A DNA stretch of 20,285 nt from Pseudomonadota bacterium (GCA_023390395.1 JAEWCY010000100.1:1-20285); one strand, 5' to 3'; positions 1 through 8,004 are shown, counted from the first letter of the stretch. The notes: generated by a model not told the origin, from the letters alone. A program made the numbers and translations.

Positions 1-2
1 CG

Positions 3-671
3 GCCGCCCCGGCCGCTTCGCCCGCGCCCGCCGTCGCCCCGGCTTCCGCGCCGCCGCCGGCCGAGGCCGAGGAGACCGTGGAAGTGGTGTCCGTCGCGCC
101 CGAGCCGGCCGTCGCTCCCGCCAGGCAGACCTACACCGTGGTCCGGGGCGACACGCTCTCGCGCATCGCCAAGAAGTTCGGCGTGACCCCCAAGGACATC
201 ATGGCCGCCAACGCCATGAAAAGCGCCGACCATCTGGAAGCCGGGGCCGAAATCGTCATTCCGGGCAAGGACGGCGCGTCCGTCGCGCCGGCGAAGGCCA
301 CGCCGCCGGCCGTGGCCGAACTGGTGGCCGGCTTTTTCGAGAAGAGCGGCAAAGGCGACGTCAACGGCCTGCTCGACTACTACGGCGAGACCGTGGACTA
401 TTACAAGAAAGGCAAGAGCGGCAAGGACATCGTGCGCCAGGACAAGGCGGACTACTTCCAGCGCTGGCCCGAGCGCAGCTACACGGCCAAGCCCGCGCAA
501 GTGGAAACGTTGCCGGGCGGCGACCTGCGCGTCGCGGTTCCGACGGACTTCACCGTCAAAAAGGGCGACAAGGCCGTGCGAGGCCAGGCGAAGTTCACCT
601 TCCTGCTGCGCCCGGCCGGCTCCGGCTACCGCATCGTCGGCGAACAGAGCGTGGTGACGGAGAGAAAGTGA
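3..671 (+). CDS. LysM domain protein with C-terminal NTF2-like domain (5' partial)
   Basis: The reading frame is open to the left window edge, so the true start lies outside; the GTG at 78 is only an internal codon. The visible part begins with an Ala/Pro-rich linker (about 25 residues), then a LysM module of about 45 residues (starting TYTVVRGDTLSRIAKKFGV, ending near EIVIPG), which binds glycan in peptidoglycan. A second short linker leads to a roughly 115-residue alpha+beta domain (from VAELVAGFFEKSGKGDV to the end) with the look of a SnoaL/NTF2-like fold, of the kind found at the C terminus of Cds6-like and some L,D-transpeptidase-associated proteins. The Ala/Pro linker and LysM suggest an exported cell-wall protein, but the signal peptide would be outside the window. 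LysM is certain; the NTF2-like assignment is by pattern. The enzymatic role, if any, cannot be told. Confidence 0.85.
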   Translation, partial: AAPAASPAPAVAPASAPPPAEAEETVEVVSVAPEPAVAPARQTYTVVRGDTLSRIAKKFGVTPKDIMAANAMKSADHLEAGAEIVIPGKDGASVAPAKATPPAVAELVAGFFEKSGKGDVNGLLDYYGETVDYYKKGKSGKDIVRQDKADYFQRWPERSYTAKPAQVETLPGGDLRVAVPTDFTVKKGDKAVRGQAKFTFLLRPAGSGYRIVGEQSVVTERK

Positions 672-700
672 CCCCGGACGGGGAATGCGATCATGGCACA

Positions 701-731
701 AAGCCGGAAGGTCCCGCCTTTCGGCTTTTTT
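701..731 (+). terminator. Rho-independent terminator after the LysM gene
   Basis: Eleven-base-pair stem (AAGCCGGAAGG pairing with CCTTTCGGCTT, one G-T pair), 5-nt loop TCCCG, followed by a run of T. It sits 30 bp after the LysM stop and just before the HD-GYP gene, so the two genes are probably separate transcripts or linked only by read-through. Confidence 0.85.
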
Positions 732-758
732 CGTGAACCGGCCCGGGGAGGCTCTTGC

Positions 759-1985
759 ATGCTGCAAAAGATCGGAATCGCCGAACTGGCGGTCGGCATG
801 TATGTGGTGGACACCGGCCTGTCCTGGCTCGAACACCCCTTCCTCTACAGCGAGGAGGGCGAGGTCCGCGACGCCGAGGCCCTGCGCGCCATCGTGGACG
901 CCGGGTACGAGGAAGTCTTCGTCGACACGGACAAGGGGGGCTTCGGCTCGGCCCGGCAGGCCCTGGACGGTCGGCTGGCCGCGCCCCTGGCCGAGGCGGC
1001 CGCGCGCGGCGCGTCCGGCCATCCCGGCGCGCCCGGCCGCCGCGTTTCCCTGGACAAGGGGCTGGCCGAAGCCGGAACCGTCTACCGCGACTGCCTGCAC
1101 ATCGCCCGGGACGTGCTGCGCGAGGTGCAAAACGGCGGCGCGGTGGACGTCCGGGCCTCCGAGGCCCTCGTCGACGACGTCATCGCCAGCGCCGTGGAGA
1201 ACCGCGACGCCCTGCTCGCCCTGGCCAAGCTGCGCGTCCACGACGCCTACACCTTCACCCACGGCGTCAACGTGGCCGTGCTGGCCGTGGCTTTCGGCTC
1301 GGCCCTGGGGCTGCCCCGAAAACGGCTCCGGGAACTCGGCCTGGCCGGGCTCTTCCACGACGTGGGCAAGACCGGCGTGCCCGATGCGGTCCTCAACAAG
1401 CCCGGCCGCCTCACGCCCAGGGAGTTCGCCCTGGTCAGGCGGCATCCCGGCCACGGCCGCCGGCTCCTGGAGGGGCGGGGTCTGCCCGAGGCCGTGCTGC
1501 GCGGAGTGGGCGAGCACCACGAGAAAAAGGACGGTTCGGGCTATCCGCTGGGGCTCGCCGGCCGGGGCATCCATCCCTTCGGCCGCATTCTCGGCGTGGC
1601 CGACGTGTTCGACGCCCTGACCAGCCGGCGCTCCTACAAGGAGGCCATGCTGCCGACCAGGGCCCTCGGCGTGCTCTACGGCATGCGCGACCGGGACTTT
1701 CCGGGGCGTCTTGTGGAGCGGTTCATCAAGTTTCTGGGCCCCTATCCCGTGGGCAGCTTCGTACGCCTGACCAGCGGCGAGTACGGCTTCGTGCGCGGGG
1801 CCAACCCCGTGCGGCCGCTTTTCCCCGAGCTGCTGCTGGTCCTTGGCCCGGATGGCCGGCCCTGCCCGCCGCGCCTGCTGGACCTGGGCGAGCGGCCGGC
1901 CGGGGAAGTCGCCATCGCCCAGGCGCTGGACCCCGAGGCCTACGGCCTGGACGGCCTGGACTGCCTGTCGCGGCCGGCTCCCTGA
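759..1985 (+). CDS. HD-GYP domain cyclic-di-GMP phosphodiesterase with N-terminal DUF3391
   Basis: Predicted cytoplasmic enzyme that hydrolyses cyclic di-GMP. The 408-residue protein opens with a DUF3391-type domain (starting MLQKIGIAELAVGMYVVDTG, about residues 1-130) followed by a full HD-GYP domain (about 165-330). Metal and signature residues are present: the HD pair in HDVGK (H200, D201), the HHE triplet (253-255) and DGSGYP (258-263), then DVFDALTSRRSYKEA. ATG 759 is chosen because GGGGAGG precedes it at good spacing and the DUF3391 family normally starts with this sequence. An in-frame ATG at 693 lies inside the upstream terminator and is unlikely. There is no receiver or membrane segment, so the input signal, if any, should come through DUF3391. 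An intact GYP motif argues for activity. The tail after the HD-GYP domain (about 80 residues) is a typical C-terminal extension. Confidence 0.93.
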   Translation: MLQKIGIAELAVGMYVVDTGLSWLEHPFLYSEEGEVRDAEALRAIVDAGYEEVFVDTDKGGFGSARQALDGRLAAPLAEAAARGASGHPGAPGRRVSLDKGLAEAGTVYRDCLHIARDVLREVQNGGAVDVRASEALVDDVIASAVENRDALLALAKLRVHDAYTFTHGVNVAVLAVAFGSALGLPRKRLRELGLAGLFHDVGKTGVPDAVLNKPGRLTPREFALVRRHPGHGRRLLEGRGLPEAVLRGVGEHHEKKDGSGYPLGLAGRGIHPFGRILGVADVFDALTSRRSYKEAMLPTRALGVLYGMRDRDFPGRLVERFIKFLGPYPVGSFVRLTSGEYGFVRGANPVRPLFPELLLVLGPDGRPCPPRLLDLGERPAGEVAIAQALDPEAYGLDGLDCLSRPAP

Positions 1986-2003
1986 ACGGGCGGCAGGTTT
2001 TTC

Positions 2004-2020
2004 CCGGCATCATTCTTGCT
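2004..2020 (+). promoter_or_regulatory. Candidate sigma54 (-24/-12) promoter
   Basis: CCGGCATCATTCTTGCT matches the sigma54 consensus TGGCACG-N4-TTGC at 8 of 11 positions. The invariant GG (2006-2007) and GC (2018-2019) are separated by exactly 10 nt. Start of transcription would be near 2031, giving a leader of about 18 nt with a strong ribosome site (AGGAGGG, 2039-2045) before ATG 2049. The -24 element lacks the first T, so this is weaker than the similar site at 15003. Confidence 0.5.
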
Positions 2021-2048
2021 AATTCCATGACGACCACAGGAGGGCGTC

Positions 2049-2633
2049 ATGGACATCACCACAAGCTACGACAGCCTGAACAAGCAGCTGAGCATCTCTT
2101 CGGGAACCACGGCCGGCATCGCCACAGGGTCGGCCTCGGGCAACACGACCACCACCAGCGACACGTCCTCTTCCAGCAAGTCCGACACCGCCACCTGGTC
2201 GAGCATCGCCAAGGCCCTGTCCGAGAGCGATTCGGAATACATAAGCCCCATCCTGCAGCTCAAAAGCCAGAACGAGGCCCTGCAGCAGCAGCTGACCCAG
2301 ACCCTGGCCAGCAAGTTCGAGGAAGCGGGCATCGACACCAGCCAGACCATCACCCTCAAGCAGGACAGCGACGGCTCGGTGGTGGTGGCCAACGACCATC
2401 CGGACAAGGAGGCCATCGAGTCGCTGTTCGCCGACAACGATGTGTTTACCCAGGCGTTCTCGCTCCTGGCCCAGAACAGCGCCACGCTCAAGAACATGAC
2501 GGCGGGCCAGGCCAGCGCGCGCGTGCGTACGAGCGGCTACGCCGCCTACCTCAACCAGCTCAACAGCGACGCCGAGGCCGGCGACTTCGCCATGAGCCTG
2601 CTCGGCGATTCCGTGGCCACCTCCTTCAGTTAG
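2049..2633 (+). CDS. Unrecognised Ser/Thr-rich protein
   Basis: I do not recognise this family. The 194-residue product has no signal peptide, no membrane segment and no cysteine. Residues about 15-50 are low complexity, rich in Ser, Thr, Gly and Ala. A Gln-rich helical stretch follows (about 67-90, around QLKSQNEALQQQLTQTLA, likely coiled coil). Then comes a compact part containing the phrase DGSVVVANDHPDKEAIESLF, a helical Ala/Leu/Asn region, and the ending SVATSFS. The start is firm: ATG with AGGAGGG a few bases upstream. It appears to have its own sigma54-type promoter rather than being co-transcribed with the HD-GYP gene, from which it is separated by 63 bp. Lack of cysteine and the Ser/Thr/Gly-rich head recall exported or appendage-linked proteins, but that is only a guess. 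Confidence 0.8.
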   Translation: MDITTSYDSLNKQLSISSGTTAGIATGSASGNTTTTSDTSSSSKSDTATWSSIAKALSESDSEYISPILQLKSQNEALQQQLTQTLASKFEEAGIDTSQTITLKQDSDGSVVVANDHPDKEAIESLFADNDVFTQAFSLLAQNSATLKNMTAGQASARVRTSGYAAYLNQLNSDAEAGDFAMSLLGDSVATSFS

Positions 2634-2652
2634 CCCTTCATCCCCGTTCCCA

Positions 2653-3375
2653 TCATCCCTCGGCCACGAGCCAGGTCAATTCGCCCTGTTCCGGGCGCAC
2701 CAGCGACGCCGGCACGCCCGGATCGGGCGCGTCGGCCAGGGCCTTGGCCAGGGCCTGCTCCCTTCCCTTGGTCGCGGTCAGGAACAGCACCCGGCGCGCG
2801 GCGTTTATAAGCGGCAGCGTGAAAGTCAGGCGCGCCACGCGCGGCTCGACCGAGGTCGGGGCGGGCACGGCCGCGACCAGGCGCTTCCTTTCCGCCAGGG
2901 CCGGGCTGCCCGGGAAAAGCGAGGCCGTGTGCCCGTCCGGGCCCAGGCCGAGCAGGATCAGGTCGAAGCGGGGGATCTCGTCCGGGCCCGCGCCCAGGGC
3001 CTCGCGGATCTCGGCCTCGTAGGTCTCGGCGGCCAGGGCGGCCGGGCGCACCTCCACGGGCATGGGCCGGATGTTGCCCACGGGCACGGGCGTGGGGGTG
3101 AAAAGGATGGGCGCGACCGTGCCGAAGGTGCTGCGTCGGTCGGCCACGGGCACGAGGCGCTCGTCGCCGAAGAAGAAGAGCGTGGCTTCGAAGGGCGCGC
3201 CGTAGCCTTCCCGGGCCATGGCGGCGTAAAGCGCCAGGGGCGAGGAGCCGCCCGAGAGGGCCACGGCGAAGCGGCCCCGATCGGCCACGGCCTCGCGCGC
3301 GGCCTCGCGCACCGCCTGCAAGGCCGCCTCGGTCAGGGGGGCCGCGCCCGGAAAGCGTCGGATGTCCCTGGTCAT
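2653..3375 (-). CDS. pgl: 6-phosphogluconolactonase
   Basis: Hydrolyses 6-phosphogluconolactone to 6-phosphogluconate, the second step of the oxidative pentose phosphate pathway. The 240-residue protein is the usual length of the short DevB/SOL-type lactonase and shows its blocks in order: VALSGGSSPLALYAAM near residue 40, FFFGDERLVP, the S-T-F-G segment, and LLGLGPDGHTASLFPG. The start is ATG 3375, which overlaps the zwf stop as ATGA, so translation is probably coupled. The frame stays open further upstream inside zwf, but the extra Arg/Ala/Pro-rich sequence is a high-G+C shadow. It is the last gene of the phr-to-pgl operon and converges with the Ser/Thr-rich gene 19 bp away; no clear terminator is visible between them. 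Confidence 0.95.
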   Translation of the reverse strand: MTRDIRRFPGAAPLTEAALQAVREAAREAVADRGRFAVALSGGSSPLALYAAMAREGYGAPFEATLFFFGDERLVPVADRRSTFGTVAPILFTPTPVPVGNIRPMPVEVRPAALAAETYEAEIREALGAGPDEIPRFDLILLGLGPDGHTASLFPGSPALAERKRLVAAVPAPTSVEPRVARLTFTLPLINAARRVLFLTATKGREQALAKALADAPDPGVPASLVRPEQGELTWLVAEG

Positions 3376-4916
3376 GGCGTCAGCCCGTGGGCCCGCAGCA
3401 GCCTGCCCGCCTCCTGCGGTCCCCAGGAACCGGCCTTGTAGAGGAAGAGCCGCCGGGGGTCGGGGTCGCCGAGCATCGGGGCCAGGAACTTCCAGCACAG
3501 CTCCACGCCGTCCTGACGCCAGAAAAGCGTCTGGTCGCCGAGCATGCAGTCCAGCAGCACCTTGGCGTAGGCGGGCAGCTGCGGCCCCTCGTAACCCTGG
3601 TAGTAGTTGAAGTTCATGGTCACCGAGCGCAGGCACATGGGGCCCGGGGCCTTGGCCTGGAAGGTCAGGCTCACCTGCTCGTCGGGCTGGATGCGCAGCG
3701 TCAGGCGGTTGGCCTTGATGGAGTCGCCGAAGAGTTCCCGGAACATGGAGAAGGGCACGGGCTTGAACTGCACCGCGATCTCCGTGCGTTTCTCGGGCAG
3801 GCGCTTGCCCGAGATCATGTAGAAGGGCACGCCCTGCCAGCGCCAGTTGTCCAGGTAGACCTTCATGGCGGCGAAGGTGGGGGTCAGCGAATCGCCGGGC
3901 ACGCCCTCCTCGTCGAGGTAGGCCGGAGCCCTGGCCCCTTGGTAGACGCCCGAGGCGTACTGGCCGAGCACCAGGTTCTCGTCCAGATCGTCCTGGCTGA
4001 AGGGACGCAATGCCCGGAACACCTTCGTTTTTTCGTCACGAACCAGTTCCGCCTCGAAAAGCGACGGCGATTCGATGGCGCACAGCGAAAGCAGCTGCAT
4101 CATGTGGTTCTGGAACATGTCGCGCAGCACGCCGAAGTGGTCGTAGTAGGAGGCGCGGTGCTCGACGCCGATGGATTCGGCGGCGAGGATGCTCACGTAG
4201 TCCACGTAGCGGCGGTTCCAGATCGGCTCGAAAATGGCGTTGGCGAAGCGCAGCATGAGGATGTTCTGCACGGTCTCTTTGGCCAGGTAGTGGTCGATGC
4301 GGAAGATCTGGTGCTCGGAGAAGCGGGTGTGCAGGGCCTGCTCCAGGACCCGGGCCGTGGCCAGGTCGCGGCCGAAGGGCTTCTCGATGACCAGTCGGGA
4401 GTGCCCCCCGGTTTCGTCGGCCAGCCCGGACATGGCCAGGTTCACGGCGATGGCCTCGTAGGCCGTGGGCGGCACGGCCAGGTAGAAGACGCGGTCGCCG
4501 CCGAGGTTCTCGGCCCGGGCCAGTTCGTCGAGGAACGTCGCCAGCTCCGTGAACGAGGCGGGGTCGTCGTAGTGGACCTGCTTGTAGCGCATGCGCCGGG
4601 CGAGCTCGCTCCAGACCTTGGCCTCCTCGCCGCCGTGGGCCTCCAGGGCGGCGCGCATGCGTTCGCGGAAGCTGTCGTCGTCAAGCTCGGTGCGGCTGGC
4701 CCCGACGATGGCGAAGTTCGCCGGCATGTTGCCCCCGGCGAAAAGGGCGGCCAGGGCCGGCATGAGCATGCGGCCGGCCAGGTCGCCCGTGACGCCGAAG
4801 ATGACGAAGGTGACCGGGGCCTCCACCGCGTCGAAGCGGCAGGAGGCGTCCGGGGCGGGGTTTTTCGGGCGGCCGAGCACCACTTCGGCCAGGGCCGGGC
4901 TTTGGGCGTCCGCCAT
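3372..4916 (-). CDS. zwf: Glucose-6-phosphate 1-dehydrogenase
   Basis: Oxidises glucose 6-phosphate to 6-phosphogluconolactone with reduction of NAD(P). The 514-residue length is normal for the family. The N-terminal Rossmann fingerprint reads FGVTGDLAGR (residues 40-49), the substrate/phosphate signature RIDHYLAKE is at 206-214, and the downstream YYDHFGVLRDMFQNHMMQ block carrying the catalytic His is intact. The start codon ATG 4916 shares one base with the gnd stop (TGATG), and AAGGAGGG lies just upstream inside the end of gnd. The 3' end overlaps pgl by 4 bp. The first about 30 residues before the Rossmann strand are a variable extension. Function is certain; NADP versus NAD preference cannot be read safely from this sequence. 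Confidence 0.97.
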   Translation of the reverse strand: MADAQSPALAEVVLGRPKNPAPDASCRFDAVEAPVTFVIFGVTGDLAGRMLMPALAALFAGGNMPANFAIVGASRTELDDDSFRERMRAALEAHGGEEAKVWSELARRMRYKQVHYDDPASFTELATFLDELARAENLGGDRVFYLAVPPTAYEAIAVNLAMSGLADETGGHSRLVIEKPFGRDLATARVLEQALHTRFSEHQIFRIDHYLAKETVQNILMLRFANAIFEPIWNRRYVDYVSILAAESIGVEHRASYYDHFGVLRDMFQNHMMQLLSLCAIESPSLFEAELVRDEKTKVFRALRPFSQDDLDENLVLGQYASGVYQGARAPAYLDEEGVPGDSLTPTFAAMKVYLDNWRWQGVPFYMISGKRLPEKRTEIAVQFKPVPFSMFRELFGDSIKANRLTLRIQPDEQVSLTFQAKAPGPMCLRSVTMNFNYYQGYEGPQLPAYAKVLLDCMLGDQTLFWRQDGVELCWKFLAPMLGDPDPRRLFLYKAGSWGPQEAGRLLRAHGLTP

Positions 4917-5833
4917 CAGCCTTCCCTCCTTTTGACGGCGTGGCCGCCGAACTGGTTGCGCAGGGCCGCCAGCACCCGGTCCTGGAAGGAATTGTCCTGG
5001 CGCGAGCGGAAGCGCTCGAAAAGCGACAGGGTGATGACCGGGGCGGACACGGCCGTCTCCACGGCGGCGGCAACCGTCCAGCGGCCCTCGCCGGAGTCGT
5101 CCACGTAAGGCTTGAGGCTCTCCAGGCGCGGGTCGTCGGTGAAGGCGCGCTGGGCCAGCTCAAGCAGCCAGGAGCGGACCACCGAGCCGTGGTTCCACAG
5201 GTCGCAGATGGCCGGGAAGTCGAGCTTGTCCCCGAACTGGGAGGCGGCCAGGATCTCGAAGCCCTCGGCGTAGGCCTGCATCATGCCGTATTCGATGCCG
5301 TTGTGGACCATCTTGGTGAAGTGCCCCGAGCCGATGGGGCCGGTGTGCAGGTTGCCGCCCGGGCCGGTCAGCACGTCCAGGGCGGGCTTTATGGGCGCGA
5401 CCACCTCGGGTTCGCCGCCGATCATGATGCAGTAGCCCTCGGCCAGGCCCCAGATGCCGCCGCTGACGCCGGCGTCGCAGTAGCGGATGCCCAGCTTGCC
5501 GGCGGCCTCGTGGCGGCGCTGGTCGTCGCGGTACATGGTGTTGCCGCCGTCCACGATGGTGTCGCCCGGGGCGAGCAGGGGCAGGAGTTCGTCGATGTGC
5601 TCGTCCGTGGGCGCGCCGGCCGGGAGCATGAGCCAGACCAGGCGCGGCGCGGGCAGCGCCGCCACCAGGGCGGCGAGGGTCTCGGCCGCGCTGGCGGTTT
5701 TCCCTTCCTCGGCCGCGAAGTCCTTGGCCTTTTGCACGGTGCGGTTGTAGGCCACGACCTCGATGCCGCCCCGGGCCAGGCGCCGGGCCATGTTGAGCCC
5801 CATGCGACCGAGGCCGATCATGCCGATTTTCAT
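4916..5833 (-). CDS. gnd: 6-phosphogluconate dehydrogenase, decarboxylating (short form)
   Basis: Converts 6-phosphogluconate to ribulose 5-phosphate and CO2. At 305 residues it belongs to the short GntZ/YqeC-like class, which lacks the long C-terminal helical domain of the 470-residue enzymes. It has GLGRMG (7-12) for dinucleotide binding, the substrate signature GVSGGIWGLAEG, and the catalytic block GSGHFTKMVHNGIEYGMMQ. The sequence after the second beta strand is YNRTVQKAKDF (29-39), close to the NRT...K segment that binds the 2'-phosphate of NADP in classical enzymes; many short-form enzymes prefer NAD. ATG 5833 overlaps the TVP38 gene stop as ATGA; its last base is shared with zwf. With zwf and pgl it completes the oxidative branch in one operon, in reverse pathway order. 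Confidence 0.95.
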   Translation of the reverse strand: MKIGMIGLGRMGLNMARRLARGGIEVVAYNRTVQKAKDFAAEEGKTASAAETLAALVAALPAPRLVWLMLPAGAPTDEHIDELLPLLAPGDTIVDGGNTMYRDDQRRHEAAGKLGIRYCDAGVSGGIWGLAEGYCIMIGGEPEVVAPIKPALDVLTGPGGNLHTGPIGSGHFTKMVHNGIEYGMMQAYAEGFEILAASQFGDKLDFPAICDLWNHGSVVRSWLLELAQRAFTDDPRLESLKPYVDDSGEGRWTVAAAVETAVSAPVITLSLFERFRSRQDNSFQDRVLAALRNQFGGHAVKRREG

Positions 5834-6561
5834 GACGTTTCTCCGCGAGAGGTTGGGCCCTTGCGGGCGGTTCGGGCGCGACGGGCGCGCGCCAGGGCGA
5901 CGGCCTTCCTGGCCGCCAGGGGGAACAGGCCAAGCAGCGCGAAGGACACGAGAAGCGCCGGGGAGACGATGCCGGCCAGGGAATCCAGCCGGCCGAGCTG
6001 GGCTCCGGCGTTGACGTACACGGCCGTGCCCGGGAGCATGCCGACCTGGGATACGACGTAAAACGTCTTGAGCGGCAGGGCGGTCAGGCCCATGGCCGCG
6101 TTGACCACGAAGAAGGGGAACAGGGGAATGAGGCGCAGCGTGAAGAGGTAGAAGGCCCCCTCGCGGCGGATGCCCTCGTCGATGGCCTTGAGCTTGCCGG
6201 TGAGCCGCCGGGCGATGGCCTGACGAAAGAGCGTGCGGGCCAGGGCGCAGGCGGCCGTGGCCCCGATGGTGCTGGCGAAGGACACGACGACAAGGGTCAG
6301 CCAGAAGCCGAAGAGCGCCCCGCCGGCCAGGGTCAGCACCGTGGCCCCGGGCAGGCTCAGGGCGGCCACGAGGACGTAGAGGACGAAATAGCCGGCCAGG
6401 AAACGCCCCGGCGCGGCGGCGTAGGCGGCGGCCAGGGCCTCGCGCGATTCCTTGAGAAAGGAGAGCGTCAGGTACTTGTCCAGGCCGAAGCCGAAAAAGG
6501 CGGCCGCCAGGGCCAGGACCAGGGCCAGGAGCAGGATTTTTCCGATGCCGCCGCGCGTCAT
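5830..6561 (-). CDS. TVP38/TMEM64 (DedA-like, VTT domain) membrane protein
   Basis: Integral inner-membrane protein of the TVP38/TMEM64 branch of the DedA/VTT superfamily; members are thought to move or scramble lipids or other small molecules, but no substrate can be assigned here. The 243-residue protein has an N-terminal membrane helix (about 8-27) and a second hydrophobic region near 55-75 (YFVLYVLVAALSLPGATVLT). The family core follows (GGALFGFWLTLVVVSFASTIGAT, in two hydrophobic stretches), then FTLRLIPLFPFFVVNAAMGL and a C-terminal helix before an Arg/Lys-rich tail. I prefer ATG 6561, which has AGGAGG 7 nt upstream; an in-frame GTG at 6567 is too close to that site. The gene follows phr by 13 bp and overlaps gnd by 4 bp, so it is within the operon. 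Confidence 0.9.
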   Translation of the reverse strand: MTRGGIGKILLLALVLALAAAFFGFGLDKYLTLSFLKESREALAAAYAAAPGRFLAGYFVLYVLVAALSLPGATVLTLAGGALFGFWLTLVVVSFASTIGATAACALARTLFRQAIARRLTGKLKAIDEGIRREGAFYLFTLRLIPLFPFFVVNAAMGLTALPLKTFYVVSQVGMLPGTAVYVNAGAQLGRLDSLAGIVSPALLVSFALLGLFPLAARKAVALARARRARTARKGPTSRGETS

Positions 6562-6574
6562 GCGCACGCCTCCT

Positions 6575-7924
6575 TCAGGAATGACGTTCGATGTAGGCGT
6601 CCACGTCGAATTTGCGACGGCAGCCCCGTTCGTTCATGTAGCGCACTTGGCCGAACACCGGGCGCTCGGCCCAGGGCCTGTCGTGGAGCCCGCCCACGGA
6701 CCAGAGCACCCCGACCAGGCCGCTGGGGTCCCGGCCGTCCAGGGCGTAGCGGTCGTTGAGGTCAAGGGCCGTGGCCAGGGCCTGGCGGGGCGTCGGGGAC
6801 CATTCGAGGATCTTTTTCGCCCAGTACATGCGCATGTAGCCGTGCAGCCGCCCGGTGCGGGTGAGCTGGCGCTCGGCGGCGTTCCACAGGGCGCTGTGGG
6901 TGGCCGCCGCCTCGAAGGCCTGCGGGGTATAGACGTAGGGCCTCGGGTCGCCGGCATGGGCGGCCAGCGTCTTTTGCGCCCAGTCGGGCAGGGCTTCGTA
7001 CGGGTCCCCGTCCGGCGCGCGCAGGCGGAAGTTCTCGGCCAGTTCCCGGCGCACCACCAGCTCCTCGAAAAAGGCGTCGGCCCCTTCCGGGGCGCGCGCC
7101 TTGGCCTCCAGGGCGGCCAGGGCGGCCCGCTGGGGCGCGAGCTGGCCGAAGTGGAAGTAGGGCGAGAGCCCGGAGGTGGCCCCGGCGTTGGGGTCGTTGC
7201 GGCGGGCGGCGTACTCGCCCAGGCGCTCGGTGATGAAGGCGGCCAGGGCTTTTCGCCCGGCCGCCGGCCCAGGGACGACGTCCGGGACCGGGGCCGGCTC
7301 AGCGGCGGCCGCGACCGAGGCTCCGGCCGCCGGCCAGTCGACAGGGGCGAATCCGGCGAGGTTGGCCGCCGGGAAGGCGGCAAGTTCGGGAAAGGGTTCC
7401 AGGAATTCGGCCAGCAGGCGGTGGATCTTTGGCCGCAGGGTGGCGGCGGCCCATTCGCGCTTGTCCGAGGCCCGGCGGCAGGGGACCACGTTGCGGGCGT
7501 CCACCTCCACCAGGGGGCAGGCCCCGGAAACGGCCACGGCGGCCAGCCAGCGGCCCTTGACCGGCATGGGGTCGAAGTCGGCGACGCACACGCCGGCCGC
7601 GGCGGCGCGCAGGAAGTCCGGCACGACGACGGCCGGGTCGCCGGTCAGAAGGACCAGGGGAATGCCGCGCGCGCGCAGGTCGGCCTCGGTCTCGGCCAGG
7701 CCGCGCAGCAGGAAGTCGTAGTGCCGCCGGGAGGCTCCGGGAAAGCTCGGGGCCAGGGCGAAGACAACGCAAAGTGGCGCGCCGGCGTCCCGGGCCAGGT
7801 CGGCGGCGTGGAGCAGCGCCCAGTTGTCGGCGGCGCGCTGCTCCCGGTGCATCCAATAGACCACGGGCCCGGATTTCCGGGCCGCGCCGGCAAGGGGCGT
7901 CACGCGGGCGGGATGGACCAGCAT
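6575..7924 (-). CDS. phr: Class II CPD DNA photolyase
   Basis: Light-driven repair of cyclobutane pyrimidine dimers using reduced FAD. The 449-residue product has the class II marks. Near the N terminus is VVYWMHREQRAADNWALL (21-38). The FAD-domain blocks are FFEELVVRRELAENF and YMRMYWAKKILEWSP (363-377). The C-terminal block (396-449) runs from DGRDPSGLVGVLWSVGGLHD through WAERPVFG to RYMNERG. The chosen start, ATG 7924, has AAGGGC upstream and gives a family-normal N terminus. The frame runs far upstream through the GH13 gene as a shadow and is not used. It is the first gene of the run ending in pgl, with 131 bp separating it from the GH13 gene upstream. Antenna chromophore binding cannot be judged from the sequence. 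Confidence 0.95.
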   Translation of the reverse strand: MLVHPARVTPLAGAARKSGPVVYWMHREQRAADNWALLHAADLARDAGAPLCVVFALAPSFPGASRRHYDFLLRGLAETEADLRARGIPLVLLTGDPAVVVPDFLRAAAAGVCVADFDPMPVKGRWLAAVAVSGACPLVEVDARNVVPCRRASDKREWAAATLRPKIHRLLAEFLEPFPELAAFPAANLAGFAPVDWPAAGASVAAAAEPAPVPDVVPGPAAGRKALAAFITERLGEYAARRNDPNAGATSGLSPYFHFGQLAPQRAALAALEAKARAPEGADAFFEELVVRRELAENFRLRAPDGDPYEALPDWAQKTLAAHAGDPRPYVYTPQAFEAAATHSALWNAAERQLTRTGRLHGYMRMYWAKKILEWSPTPRQALATALDLNDRYALDGRDPSGLVGVLWSVGGLHDRPWAERPVFGQVRYMNERGCRRKFDVDAYIERHS

Positions 7925-7974
7925 ATTGCCCTTGTAGGCGGTCGGGCGGTCGGTGGCAAGTTCCGGGCGAAGAT

Positions 7975-8004
7975 CGGCCGCCGTCGCGGGAGGCGACGCG
8001 GCCG
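7975..8004. other. Inverted repeat between GH13 gene and phr
   Basis: CGGCCG-c-CGTCGC, loop GGGAG, GCGACG-CGGCCG: a 12-bp stem with one bulged C in the 131-bp gap. Neither strand has a T-run after it, so it is not a clear terminator. It could be a processing or partial-termination hairpin on the minus-strand transcript. Confidence 0.45.

Noticed and set aside
755..3022. Plus-strand 755-codon frame spanning HD-GYP, the Ser/Thr-rich gene and pgl
   Set aside because: Arg/Gly/Pro-rich low-complexity shadow crossing three supported genes on both strands.
3387..5108. Long plus-strand open frame (573 codons) opposite zwf and gnd
   Set aside because: Shadow of high-G+C coding DNA: no family motifs, no ribosome site, and zwf, gnd and pgl on the other strand have full motif sets.
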